From NCBI GenBank assembly GCA_016929525.1, contig JAFGIP010000121.1:1-43576 (forward strand): DNA of 43,576 nt, given 5' to 3'. Below the pieces are notes generated by a model that ran no database searches, had not been told where the DNA came from, and saw only the letters and a program-made list of their open reading frames with translations. Made by a program: the position numbers and the translations under genes. Position 1 is the stretch's first letter. Each line of letters begins with the position of its first letter. This document shows positions 33,597 through 42,006 of the stretch, piece by piece. Origin of the DNA: Bacteroidales bacterium. GTDB taxonomy: Bacteria; Bacteroidota; Bacteroidia; Bacteroidales; UBA10428.

Positions 33597-34781
33597 ATGA
33601 AATCGCTGAACAAATATTTGAGCATTAAGAACTGGAATGTAATTGAATTACTTGTTTACCTGGTTATATGGAGTGCACTTATCTTTATGCCCCTTTTCTT
33701 TCTTGAATTCGATAATCCGACATACAAGAAAAAGATAATTCTGGGTTGGGTGCGGATAGTACCCTTTTTCCTGATATTTATAATACACATTCCGTTATTA
33801 CCGCTATTGCAAACGAAAAACCGGCGCTTAATCTATATTCTGAGTACTGTTGGCCTCATATTGATAGTAAACTACATTTTTGTTTATCAACATGTTGTAA
33901 ATGAACAAATATTTAAGCTTATCGGTAATGTATTTCCGGGGAACGAAGATATCGGTGAACTACTTGAACATCATGCACAAAGGCCGGGAGGCCCTTTCCA
34001 CCATGGTGGCAGATTCCGTGGTAGGGGGATGAGGTTTTATCCTCCATATCCGCAGTATCTTATGTATACTTACAATGTAATTATTTCAATTCTTATCGTC
34101 GGATTCAGTGCAGCAATACATTATTCATCAAAAGTATTGAAAGAGGCACGCGACAGGGAAGAAATGAAAAAAGAACATTTGCAGTCGAAGCTGACCGCGC
34201 TACAAAACCAGATCAGTCCGCATTTCTTTATGAATACACTGAACAATATCCATGCACTGGTAGAATACAATAAAGAAGATGCAAAGAAAGCCATTGTTCG
34301 CCTGTCGAAAATGATGCGGTATATGCTATACGATTCAAATCAGGGCAAAACAACGCTGAAAAAAGAAATCGAGTTCCTGAAAAGCTATATTCAACTCATG
34401 CGGCTCAGGATAAATGATAAAGTTGAAATAAAAACAAAGTTCCCAGGTTCTTCACTGGAAATTCAGTTACCGCCATTTCTATTTATTTCGTTTATTGAAA
34501 ATGCCTTTAAGTTTGGAGTTAAATATCATAACAGTTCATACATTCATATCTTATTGGAAATTACCGGCAACAATATTCACTTTAGTATTAGGAACAGTAA
34601 ACACGATTCATTACCGGTTGATGAAGAATCAGGCGGAATAGGATTAGATAATGCCCGCAACAGGATGGATCTTTTATTTGGCAAGTTCTATTCAATGAAC
34701 ATTTACGATCGGGGTGATGAATTTGAGGTTGATATCGTTTTTCCTTATTTCAATACAAATAATGAAATTGATCAGGTATGA
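33597..34781 (+). CDS. LytS-type sensor histidine kinase with His/Gly/Arg-rich loop
   Basis: The 394-residue protein has four hydrophobic helices. Between helices 3 and 4 is a loop (about 101-157) unusually rich in His, Gly, Pro and Arg (HHAQRPGGPFHHGG, then RGRGMRF), on the periplasmic side if the topology is standard. The His_kinase domain has H209 in QISPHFFMNTLNN, N box FISFIENAFKFG and G box GGIGLDNARNRMDLL. The response regulator starts four bases before the stop. A TAACTTTG box at 33508-33515 may be its promoter. Confidence 0.92.
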   Translation: MKSLNKYLSIKNWNVIELLVYLVIWSALIFMPLFFLEFDNPTYKKKIILGWVRIVPFFLIFIIHIPLLPLLQTKNRRLIYILSTVGLILIVNYIFVYQHVVNEQIFKLIGNVFPGNEDIGELLEHHAQRPGGPFHHGGRFRGRGMRFYPPYPQYLMYTYNVIISILIVGFSAAIHYSSKVLKEARDREEMKKEHLQSKLTALQNQISPHFFMNTLNNIHALVEYNKEDAKKAIVRLSKMMRYMLYDSNQGKTTLKKEIEFLKSYIQLMRLRINDKVEIKTKFPGSSLEIQLPPFLFISFIENAFKFGVKYHNSSYIHILLEITGNNIHFSIRNSKHDSLPVDEESGGIGLDNARNRMDLLFGKFYSMNIYDRGDEFEVDIVFPYFNTNNEIDQV

Positions 34782-35497
34782 AGATAAATTGTATCGCAAT
34801 AGACGATGAACCATTAGCCCTTCGGCAAATCTCCGATTTTATCAGGCAAACACCTTTTCTGGAGATTGTGGCTGAATGTCGCAGCGCATTTGAAGCTATG
34901 GAAGTACTTCAGGGTGAAAAGAATGTCGATCTTATGTTCGTTGATATTAACATGCCCGATCTGAGCGGTATGGAATTTATCAAAACCCTGAAGTCAGGTC
35001 CTGAAATTATATTTACTACTGCATATAGTGAATATGCCATAGAAGGTTATAAGGTTGACGCCCTCGATTATTTATTAAAACCTATTGACTATACCGATTT
35101 TCTGAAAGCAGCAAATAAAGCAAAAATTTATTTTCAAGCTATAAGCAAAACAAATGGTAATCAGTCGGATGAGGAAAATTATTTGTTTGTAAAGACAGAA
35201 TATAAGGTGGTGCGTATCAAGCTTAAAGAAGTCAAATATATTGAAGGCATGCGTGAATATGTGCGTATCCATCTCGAAAATGCAAGACCTGTTATGACGT
35301 TAATGAGCATGAAATCGCTGGAAGATAAATTGCCACCGGAAAACTTCATGCGTGTACATCGCTCATTCATTGTAAACCTTAATAAAATAACAACAATTGA
35401 ACGCAGCCGGATTATCTTCGATAAGGATGTCTATATTCCGGTAAGTGATCAGTATAAAGAAAAATTCCAGGAATTCATTAATAAACACTTCATTTAG
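34778..35497 (+). CDS. LytTR-family response regulator
   Basis: The 239-residue protein has a receiver domain (IAIDDEPLALRQI; D56 in LMFVDINMPDLSG; DYLLKPIDY) and a LytTR DNA-binding domain (FVKTEYKVVRIKLKEVKYIEG, MRVHRSFIVNLNKITTIE). It is translationally coupled to the kinase through a four-base overlap. Its nearest downstream genes, DUF4914 and the Spy-like protein, are candidate targets by position only. The 426 bases after it hold no clear gene. Confidence 0.93.
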   Translation: MKINCIAIDDEPLALRQISDFIRQTPFLEIVAECRSAFEAMEVLQGEKNVDLMFVDINMPDLSGMEFIKTLKSGPEIIFTTAYSEYAIEGYKVDALDYLLKPIDYTDFLKAANKAKIYFQAISKTNGNQSDEENYLFVKTEYKVVRIKLKEVKYIEGMREYVRIHLENARPVMTLMSMKSLEDKLPPENFMRVHRSFIVNLNKITTIERSRIIFDKDVYIPVSDQYKEKFQEFINKHFI

Positions 35498-35923
35498 AAT
35501 TGAGATCATCTGGCAGATAATTATTAAATATTCCTGATCCAGCGATAAGTATTAAAATTCAGGTATTTTAATAAAAAGGGATGCACGTATTATATAAGGT
35601 ATTTCTTAATTAAAGCATATACTTACTAATGAACAGATAAAGAACAAGGGGGAAAAAGAATTACCTGTCGGCAGGTTCAATGAACATAATTCATTCATCG
35701 GCGGTTAAAAACACTGTATAACTATTTTATAGTATTGAAATTGTTCTGCTTCATTAATGAAGTATAAATAATCTATATTTACTACCGGGAATAATGTGAA
35801 ATTCGCAAATATCCGGCTTAATAAGTAACAAATAAAAGGACGATAAATACAAGGAGAAACCGGAGATAAGATGCAATATGAGAGAGCCTTTCATGCATAA
35901 TAATAAATTTTGAAATTGGAAGT
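35498..35923. other. Intergenic region upstream of the DUF4914 gene
   Basis: The stretch is AT-rich with one small palindrome (ACCTGTCGGCAGGT, 35665-35678). Just before the DUF4914 gene, AAGGAG (about 35851) precedes a nine-codon frame (35871-35900, MQYERAFHA). That could be a leader peptide, but it is too short to be convincing. Confidence 0.35.
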
Positions 35924-37816
35924 ATGAACACTTTATTTAAAGTACTTGAAAAGAAAAGAATAAATCTGCCTGAAAACGTTTATGTTATCCTTAGCAGTTG
36001 CAGATCGTATAATATATTTAATTCAGTTGATCAGCTGGTGACAATTGCTGTGGGTGGTGAGAATAATAATTCCTTTGAAGTAAAATACAACATTCCCGAC
36101 GTTGGTGTAATTACAGAGGCAATAGTACACAGAGTAAGCAATGGAATTTCTGCAAATTATACAGAACCCTATATGAGGCGCAGGGATCCTGATACAATGA
36201 CAGTTGCTGATGATTTGCCCAGCGATAAGGGACATTTCAGGGACAGGTTTGGATATGAGTTTGATTTATTGAAAAAGGAGACAATTGATTGGTTAAAAGA
36301 ACAGGATTTGTGCGTTTTTTTCTATTTTGCCGGAAGAGATAATATCGGATCAGGAGGTATGGCAATAGCTCCTTCCAATGCGGGTTTTTTTGCAATGGGG
36401 CTCTCCATGCTGCAAAGTATTATAGCTATAAATGAACTTCCTGAAGAATTTTCAATAGATTCGGTGGTTTATATTGCACCAACATTTCGGCATACTCATT
36501 TCAGGGGGAAACAAATAGTGGTACACAAACGTTCCGAGAACTTACATGAGATATTCTCATACAATCTGTATCCGGGGCCCAGTGCAAAAAAAGGTTTATA
36601 CGGTGCATTATTATCGAAAGGGGAGAAAGAAGGTTGGATTACAGCGCATTGCTCAACGGTTCAGGTTGTGAGCCCTTATGATAACATAACTACATTTATG
36701 CATGAAGGTGCAAGTGGTGGCGGGAAGAGTGAAATGTTGCAAAATATTGTAAGGGAACCAAATGGTCAGGTCTTATTAGGGGAAAATATAATTACCAATG
36801 AAAAAAGGTTTATAAATCTGCCCCTGTTCTGTTCTTTTAACCCTGTTACTGATGATATGGCACTTTGTCACCCTGCCCTTCAGAATAATGATGGCAAGTT
36901 AACTGTTCTGGACGCTGAGAATGCCTGGTTTATACGGGTAGATAGTATTATTGATTATGGTGATGATCCTTTTCTTGAGAAATTAACAATCAAGCCAAAA
37001 AAACCTTTATTATTTCTGAATATTAAATCGAATCCGGATAGTACTGCGTTAATATGGGACCACATAGAAGATAGTCTTGGTAAAAGATGTCCGAATCCCA
37101 GAGTTATTGTTCCAAGGGACATTGTGCCCCGTGTTATAAATAATCCGGTTAGTGTAGATATTAGAAGTTTTGGGGTTCGAACGCCGCCTTGCACAAAAGA
37201 AAATCCGAACTATGGTATTATCGGTTTATTTCATATTTTACCACCCGCTCTTGCATGGTTATGGAGACTTGTTTCGCCCAGGGGTCATGCAAATCCAAGT
37301 ATAGTTAACGGTGGTGGAATGGAAAGCGAAGGAGTGGGCTCATATTGGCCATTTGCTGCAGGGAAAATGACAAAACATGCAAATATGTTGCTTGAACAGA
37401 TCATTCAGGCTCCCCAAATGAGGTATACATTAGTTCCGAATCAATATATTGGAACTTGGAAGGTCGGGTTCAAACCTCAATTATTGATGAGAGAATACCT
37501 TACAAGGCGTGGAAATGCAAAGTTAAGAAGTGACCAGTATCAATATGCCCGCTGTCCTTTACTGGGGTTTGAGCTGAATTATCTTACCATTGAAGGAGCA
37601 AAAATTCCTTCACGGTTTTTACAGGTTCATCGGCAGATTGAAGTTGGTACGGAAGGATACGATGCCGGAGCAAATATTCTTAATGAATTCTTTAAAAGTG
37701 AATTATTAAAATATAATAAATCTGAATTATCAGCTACCGGTAATAAAATCATTGAAGCTTGTTTATCAGGTGCAAGTGTTGAAGATTATGAATCCATTAT
37801 TCCTGTTAATTATTAA
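35924..37816 (+). CDS. DUF4914 protein with P-loop, PEPCK-like
   Basis: The 630-residue cytoplasmic protein fits the DUF4914 family. At residues 261-271 it has EGASGGGKSEM, a P-loop followed by acidic residues, and later RVIVPRDIVPRV, PPALAWLWRLVSPRGHANPS and EGVGSYWPFAAGK. P-loops of the form GxSGxGKS with a downstream SYWPF-like stretch recall phosphoenolpyruvate carboxykinase and HPr kinase folds, so an ATP- or GTP-dependent phosphotransfer is a reasonable inference, not a demonstrated function. The ATG follows GGAAG. It stands as a single gene between a two-component system and a Spy-like gene. Confidence 0.7.
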   Translation: MNTLFKVLEKKRINLPENVYVILSSCRSYNIFNSVDQLVTIAVGGENNNSFEVKYNIPDVGVITEAIVHRVSNGISANYTEPYMRRRDPDTMTVADDLPSDKGHFRDRFGYEFDLLKKETIDWLKEQDLCVFFYFAGRDNIGSGGMAIAPSNAGFFAMGLSMLQSIIAINELPEEFSIDSVVYIAPTFRHTHFRGKQIVVHKRSENLHEIFSYNLYPGPSAKKGLYGALLSKGEKEGWITAHCSTVQVVSPYDNITTFMHEGASGGGKSEMLQNIVREPNGQVLLGENIITNEKRFINLPLFCSFNPVTDDMALCHPALQNNDGKLTVLDAENAWFIRVDSIIDYGDDPFLEKLTIKPKKPLLFLNIKSNPDSTALIWDHIEDSLGKRCPNPRVIVPRDIVPRVINNPVSVDIRSFGVRTPPCTKENPNYGIIGLFHILPPALAWLWRLVSPRGHANPSIVNGGGMESEGVGSYWPFAAGKMTKHANMLLEQIIQAPQMRYTLVPNQYIGTWKVGFKPQLLMREYLTRRGNAKLRSDQYQYARCPLLGFELNYLTIEGAKIPSRFLQVHRQIEVGTEGYDAGANILNEFFKSELLKYNKSELSATGNKIIEACLSGASVEDYESIIPVNY

Positions 37817-38167
37817 TACCAACCTTTCATCCTCAAGAAATTTAATTGATTCTTGATGTTTAAGTTTTAGTTTTAACTGGTCATATTATAAAAAAATTTG
37901 ACAATTAATCAGATTAAATAAAATATTAGGTTTTAAAGAATAACCCTGTGCAAAATAAAACTATAAAAAATCATGATGTTCGTGTTTTGGTAAGAAAGAT
38001 CAATAAACTCTGCAAAGGGTATTATTAATTAGGAAAATATCATAACCTCATTGAAACAATATTAATGTTTATCGATAGACTTACTCTCTTTGTCGATTTC
38101 GTTTTGAGCTACGATAGCAACTGTATACATTTACCCGGAAAATAAATTCAAAATAATATTTAATAAG
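37817..38167. other. AT-rich intergenic region
   Basis: No gene or strong palindrome is visible. CGATAG occurs twice (about 38074 and 38113) close to the Spy-like gene and may be part of its promoter region, but no consensus -7 box is clear. Confidence 0.35.
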
Positions 38168-38593
38168 ATGAAAAAGATAGTCAAATCAGGGTTAATAGCA
38201 GCATTTACAGGGTTGCTGATTTTTATGATGACAGGTGTTAATGCTCAGCGCGGATACAAAGGTGGTGGGCCGGGAGGTCCCGGTGGTCCAGGTTTTCGCG
38301 GACCGGATTCCTGCAATGTACAGCTCCTGGTATATGATATGGCTGAAGAACTTGGTTTAAATACCGAACAGGAAAAGGAAATCCTGCAGCTTCATTATGA
38401 TCATATCGTGGCAATAAAGAATATTAATCAGGAATATAAAAATGATTGTGTTGGTGAACGAAATGCAAGGTGGGAGTTGAGAGAAAAACTGGATGCTGAT
38501 GTAAAGAAAGTACTTAATGCCGATCAGCAGGAAAAATACGATGAGTTTATTAAAGAGCGCAAGGGACCACACGGACCTCGCCGTAAAGACTAA
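38168..38593 (+). CDS. Spy/CpxP-like periplasmic protein
   Basis: The 141-residue protein has a signal peptide ending GVNAQ, a Gly/Pro-rich linker (GGGPGGPGGPGFRGP) and a helical domain with LTxxQ-like motifs: LGLNTEQEKEILQLH and LNADQQEKYDEFIKE. Spy and CpxP are periplasmic chaperones or stress sensors. The linker composition recalls the loop of the upstream histidine kinase (33597-34781), which is suggestive but unproven. A strong terminator follows. Confidence 0.7.
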   Translation: MKKIVKSGLIAAFTGLLIFMMTGVNAQRGYKGGGPGGPGGPGFRGPDSCNVQLLVYDMAEELGLNTEQEKEILQLHYDHIVAIKNINQEYKNDCVGERNARWELREKLDADVKKVLNADQQEKYDEFIKERKGPHGPRRKD

Positions 38594-38638
38594 AACAAAT
38601 CATATCAAGCCAATAAAGGTAATAAATATGATTTGTAA

Positions 38639-38677
38639 AAGTTCCCTGCCTGGCTAACAGGCAGGGAACTTTGTTTT
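38639..38677. terminator. Strong intrinsic terminator
   Basis: AGTTCCCTGCCTG and CAGGCAGGGAACT (38640-38652 and 38658-38670) form a perfect 13-base stem with loop GCTAA, followed by TTGTTTT. It separates the Spy-like gene from the nitrite reductase operon. Confidence 0.85.
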
Positions 38678-38773
38678 GGCACCTCTTCAATTAAGAATAG
38701 TTCTAAATATCTGTTACCGGTTAAAATTGTTATGTAATAGTGTATCTTTATTAAGATCAAAAGGTATGATTTT

Positions 38774-39376
38774 ATGAAATCTAACAAGTTTTTTAAATAC
38801 TTCATACCTCCCGACAGGTGGAAAATACCTGTTATAGTAATACTCGGAATTCTGGTTGGTCTGTTAATATTTTCCTTCAGGATTTCAAAAGCTCATTCAT
38901 ATTTATCTGATAATCCTGCTACCTGTGTTAATTGTCATATCATGGCACCTCAGTATGCAACATGGAGCCACAGCGCCCATCGTGAGGTTACAAACTGCAA
39001 CGATTGTCATGTCCCACATAATAATGTGTTTAACAAATATTATTTTAAAGCGAAGGACGGACTCAGGCATGCTGCTATATTTACTTTAAGAAAAGAACCT
39101 CAGGTTATTTTCATTAAAGACGAAGGCAAAGAAGTTGTACAGTTAAATTGCATTCGCTGTCATGAGAATATAATATCCGACAATAAGTTGACGGCAACAG
39201 TTAAAGATTATAATTATCACATAAAAGAAAGGCAATGCGGGGATTGCCACCGCGAAACTCCGCATGGCAGGGTAAACAGTCTGTCGAGTGTACCCAATGC
39301 ACGTGTGCCTTTACCGGGGAGTCCGGTCCCCGACTGGCTGAAAAAACTGAATAATAAAGAACAGATCACAAACTGA
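38774..39376 (+). CDS. nrfH: Cytochrome c nitrite reductase small subunit NrfH
   Basis: NrfH takes electrons from the quinol pool and passes them to NrfA. The 200-residue protein has one N-terminal membrane anchor (about 18-36) and four heme sites: CVNCH (51), CNDCH (75), CIRCH (126) and CGDCH (155). It is a NapC/NirT-family tetraheme protein. nrfA starts 35 bases after its stop. Confidence 0.95.
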   Translation: MKSNKFFKYFIPPDRWKIPVIVILGILVGLLIFSFRISKAHSYLSDNPATCVNCHIMAPQYATWSHSAHREVTNCNDCHVPHNNVFNKYYFKAKDGLRHAAIFTLRKEPQVIFIKDEGKEVVQLNCIRCHENIISDNKLTATVKDYNYHIKERQCGDCHRETPHGRVNSLSSVPNARVPLPGSPVPDWLKKLNNKEQITN

Positions 39377-39411
39377 TAAAAACAAAACTTTACTTTATAA
39401 TACGCATCAGT

Positions 39412-40938
39412 ATGAAACCACTTAGCGAATTGATCAGACTAAAACCTGTAATAGGCTGGGTATTGTTCCTGGCAACGGCAGTTATAGTTTTCTTCCTGGG
39501 TTTGTTAGCATCTTCAATTATAGAAAGAAGAACAGAAGCTGTATATGCATATACACCTCAGGTTGGCTATTCTCAGTTTGAACCAAGAAATGAAATATGG
39601 GGTAAAAATTTCCCTAAGGAATATCAGTCCTATTTAAAAACTTCCGACACAACATTTCGAAGTAAATATCACGGATCAGTAACCATCGATATGCTGGAGG
39701 TTGATCCCGGATTGGTTATCCTTTGGGCAGGATATGGTTTTTCGAAAGACTATAAGCAATCACGGGGGCATTATTATTCGGTTAAAGATGTCTGGAATAC
39801 ATTACGCACCGGTGGTCCAGCGGGTGAAAGAAAAAGCCCGATGCCAAATACATGCTGGACGTGTAAAAGTCCGGATGTTCCAAGGTTAATGAATGAGATT
39901 GGAGCAGCAAAATTTTATATAGGTACTTGGGAAACAAAAGGTCATGAAATAATAAACCCGATTGGATGTGCCGATTGCCACGATGCTGAAACAATGAACC
40001 TGCAAATTACCAGGCCTGCCCTCAGGGAAGCATTCGAACGGATAGGCAAGGATATTGACATGGCTTCACATCAGGAGATGAGAAGTCTTATTTGTGCACA
40101 GTGCCATACAGAGTATTATTTTAACGAAAATGTTGTTAAGGGAGTACCGTATCTGATGTTCCCGTGGGATAACGGTTTTAAAGCCGAGGATATGGAGGAA
40201 TACTATGATGCTATGGACTTTTCCGACTGGACACATGCTCTTAGTAAAGCACCTATGCTGAAAGCGCAACATCCCGGCTACGAAATATATCTGACCGGGA
40301 CTCATGCCAGCAGGGGAGTTTCCTGTGCCGATTGCCATATGCCTTACATTAGTGAGGGTGGACAGAAATTTACAAGTCACCATATTGTAAGTCCGCTTGA
40401 AAACATTTCAAATTCCTGTCAGGTATGTCACCGCCAGGAAACAGAGAGGCTGTTGAGAGATGTGTATGAACGTCAGGATAAAATTATAGAAAACAGAGAC
40501 GAACTGGAAAAGCTGCTGGTACATGCCCATGTGGAATCAAAAAAAGCCTGGGAACTTGGGGCAACGGAGAATCAGATGAAAAATATCCTGATTGATATTC
40601 GTCATGCACAATGGCGTTGGGATTATGCTGCAGCAAGTCATGGTGCTTCTTTTCATTCACCTGTAGAGGTAGGAAGGGTAATTTCGACAGGTATAACCAT
40701 TGCTCAGGAAGCAAGAATTAAACTGACTCGTTTACTTGCCGATCTTGGATTTAATAAAGAAGTACCCTATCCCGATATTTCCACAAAAGCAAAAGCACAG
40801 GCTTTTGTTGGACTCGACATGAAGAAACTAAATTTTGAAAAGCAGGAATTTCTTGAAGAGGTTTTACCAACATGGCTTGAGATGGCAAATGAACGTGAAA
40901 AGAATTATGAAGTAGAAACATACTTGAAAAAGGATTAA
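39412..40938 (+). CDS. nrfA: Ammonia-forming cytochrome c nitrite reductase NrfA
   Basis: NrfA reduces nitrite to ammonium with six electrons in the periplasm. The 508-residue protein has the active-site heme motif CWTCK (148-152), whose lysine ligates the catalytic heme, and four CxxCH hemes at 186 (CADCH), 228 (CAQCH), 305 (CADCH) and 336 (CQVCH). An N-terminal hydrophobic segment (about 13-34) is a signal or membrane anchor. It follows nrfH directly; the next gene starts three bases after its stop. Confidence 0.97.
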   Translation: MKPLSELIRLKPVIGWVLFLATAVIVFFLGLLASSIIERRTEAVYAYTPQVGYSQFEPRNEIWGKNFPKEYQSYLKTSDTTFRSKYHGSVTIDMLEVDPGLVILWAGYGFSKDYKQSRGHYYSVKDVWNTLRTGGPAGERKSPMPNTCWTCKSPDVPRLMNEIGAAKFYIGTWETKGHEIINPIGCADCHDAETMNLQITRPALREAFERIGKDIDMASHQEMRSLICAQCHTEYYFNENVVKGVPYLMFPWDNGFKAEDMEEYYDAMDFSDWTHALSKAPMLKAQHPGYEIYLTGTHASRGVSCADCHMPYISEGGQKFTSHHIVSPLENISNSCQVCHRQETERLLRDVYERQDKIIENRDELEKLLVHAHVESKKAWELGATENQMKNILIDIRHAQWRWDYAAASHGASFHSPVEVGRVISTGITIAQEARIKLTRLLADLGFNKEVPYPDISTKAKAQAFVGLDMKKLNFEKQEFLEEVLPTWLEMANEREKNYEVETYLKKD

Positions 40939-40941
40939 AAA

Positions 40942-41913
40942 GTGAGAAAGAAAATTGTACTTCCTGTTGGGGTCTTTCTTTTTGTTATCACTATTCTTTC
41001 TTTAATTCAGCTTAAGCTTGACAGACCTTTTATTCTGGCTGAACGTTTTATCAAAGGAGCTGGTTGGATAGAAATAATCATATTAGCAATATATGGTTCT
41101 GTTGTTTCCTATAACATGCAATTTCCAGATAAGATACCCCGCTGGCGACTTACCACCTGGACAATTTTTTCAGTAGTATTCTTTAGTCAGCTTATACTTG
41201 GTATTCTCGTATCAGATAAATTTCTTATGACAGGGAAACTTCACCTGCCAGTTCCTGCAATAATATTATCCGGGCCAATATATCGCGGAGAGATTACATT
41301 TATGGTTATTCTGTTTATATGCACTATTATTTTATCGGGTCCGGCATGGTGCAGCCATTTATGCTATTTTGGTGCTATCGACGGTATTGTTTCAAATAAG
41401 GGTATTAACAGAGGAAGTTTAAGATCGAAAATGAGGGTTAAGCATATTGTTCTGTTGGCAATAGTAATGCTGACAATAATATTCAGGATACTGGGTATTG
41501 ATCATCTGTTTGCAACTATTGGTGCCATTGCTTTTGGAACAGGCGGCATTGTGCTGATTATAATAAAATCGCGTAAAAATGGAAAGATGATACATTGCAT
41601 CCTGTATTGCCCGATTGGTACTGTGGTCAATTATTTAAAACATATAAATCCTTTCCGGCTGAGGATTGGCTCTCAATGTACATTTTGTGAAAGTTGCTCA
41701 GATGTTTGCAGATACGATGCATTAAGTTTGAAAGATATTACAGCTAAAAAACCGGGAATAACATGCACACTTTGTGGCGATTGTCTTCAGTCGTGTCACG
41801 TGGGTGCTTTCTACTATAAATTCTATAATTTTAGTCCAACCTTTTCACATAAGCTTTATCTTTTCATCTCATTATCCATTCACACCATTTTTTTGGCTTT
41901 AGCGAGGATCTAA
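40942..41913 (+). CDS. NapH-like membrane iron-sulfur quinol oxidase
   Basis: The 323-residue protein starts with GTG, three bases after nrfA. It has about five membrane helices, the motifs GPAWCSHLCYFG and HCILYCPIG (NapH/NosR CxxxC pairs), and two 4Fe-4S sites, CTFCESCSDVCRYDAL and CTLCGDCLQSCHVGAF. NapH-like proteins pass electrons from quinol to periplasmic reductases. Here it probably gives a second electron input to NrfHA, or helps assemble the complex. Confidence 0.8.
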   Translation: MRKKIVLPVGVFLFVITILSLIQLKLDRPFILAERFIKGAGWIEIIILAIYGSVVSYNMQFPDKIPRWRLTTWTIFSVVFFSQLILGILVSDKFLMTGKLHLPVPAIILSGPIYRGEITFMVILFICTIILSGPAWCSHLCYFGAIDGIVSNKGINRGSLRSKMRVKHIVLLAIVMLTIIFRILGIDHLFATIGAIAFGTGGIVLIIIKSRKNGKMIHCILYCPIGTVVNYLKHINPFRLRIGSQCTFCESCSDVCRYDALSLKDITAKKPGITCTLCGDCLQSCHVGAFYYKFYNFSPTFSHKLYLFISLSIHTIFLALARI

Positions 41914-42006
41914 ATAATAAAATGATGATTGGTTTTGAAAGAATAAAACATATCAACTACCAGCATATTTCAAGCTTCTTGAGTTCATAACACGTAACTG
42001 TTTTGT

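Noticed and set aside
35871-35900. Nine-codon leader peptide upstream of the DUF4914 gene
   Set aside because: An AAGGAG-like site lies upstream, but at this length the frame is expected by chance and no attenuator hairpin follows it.
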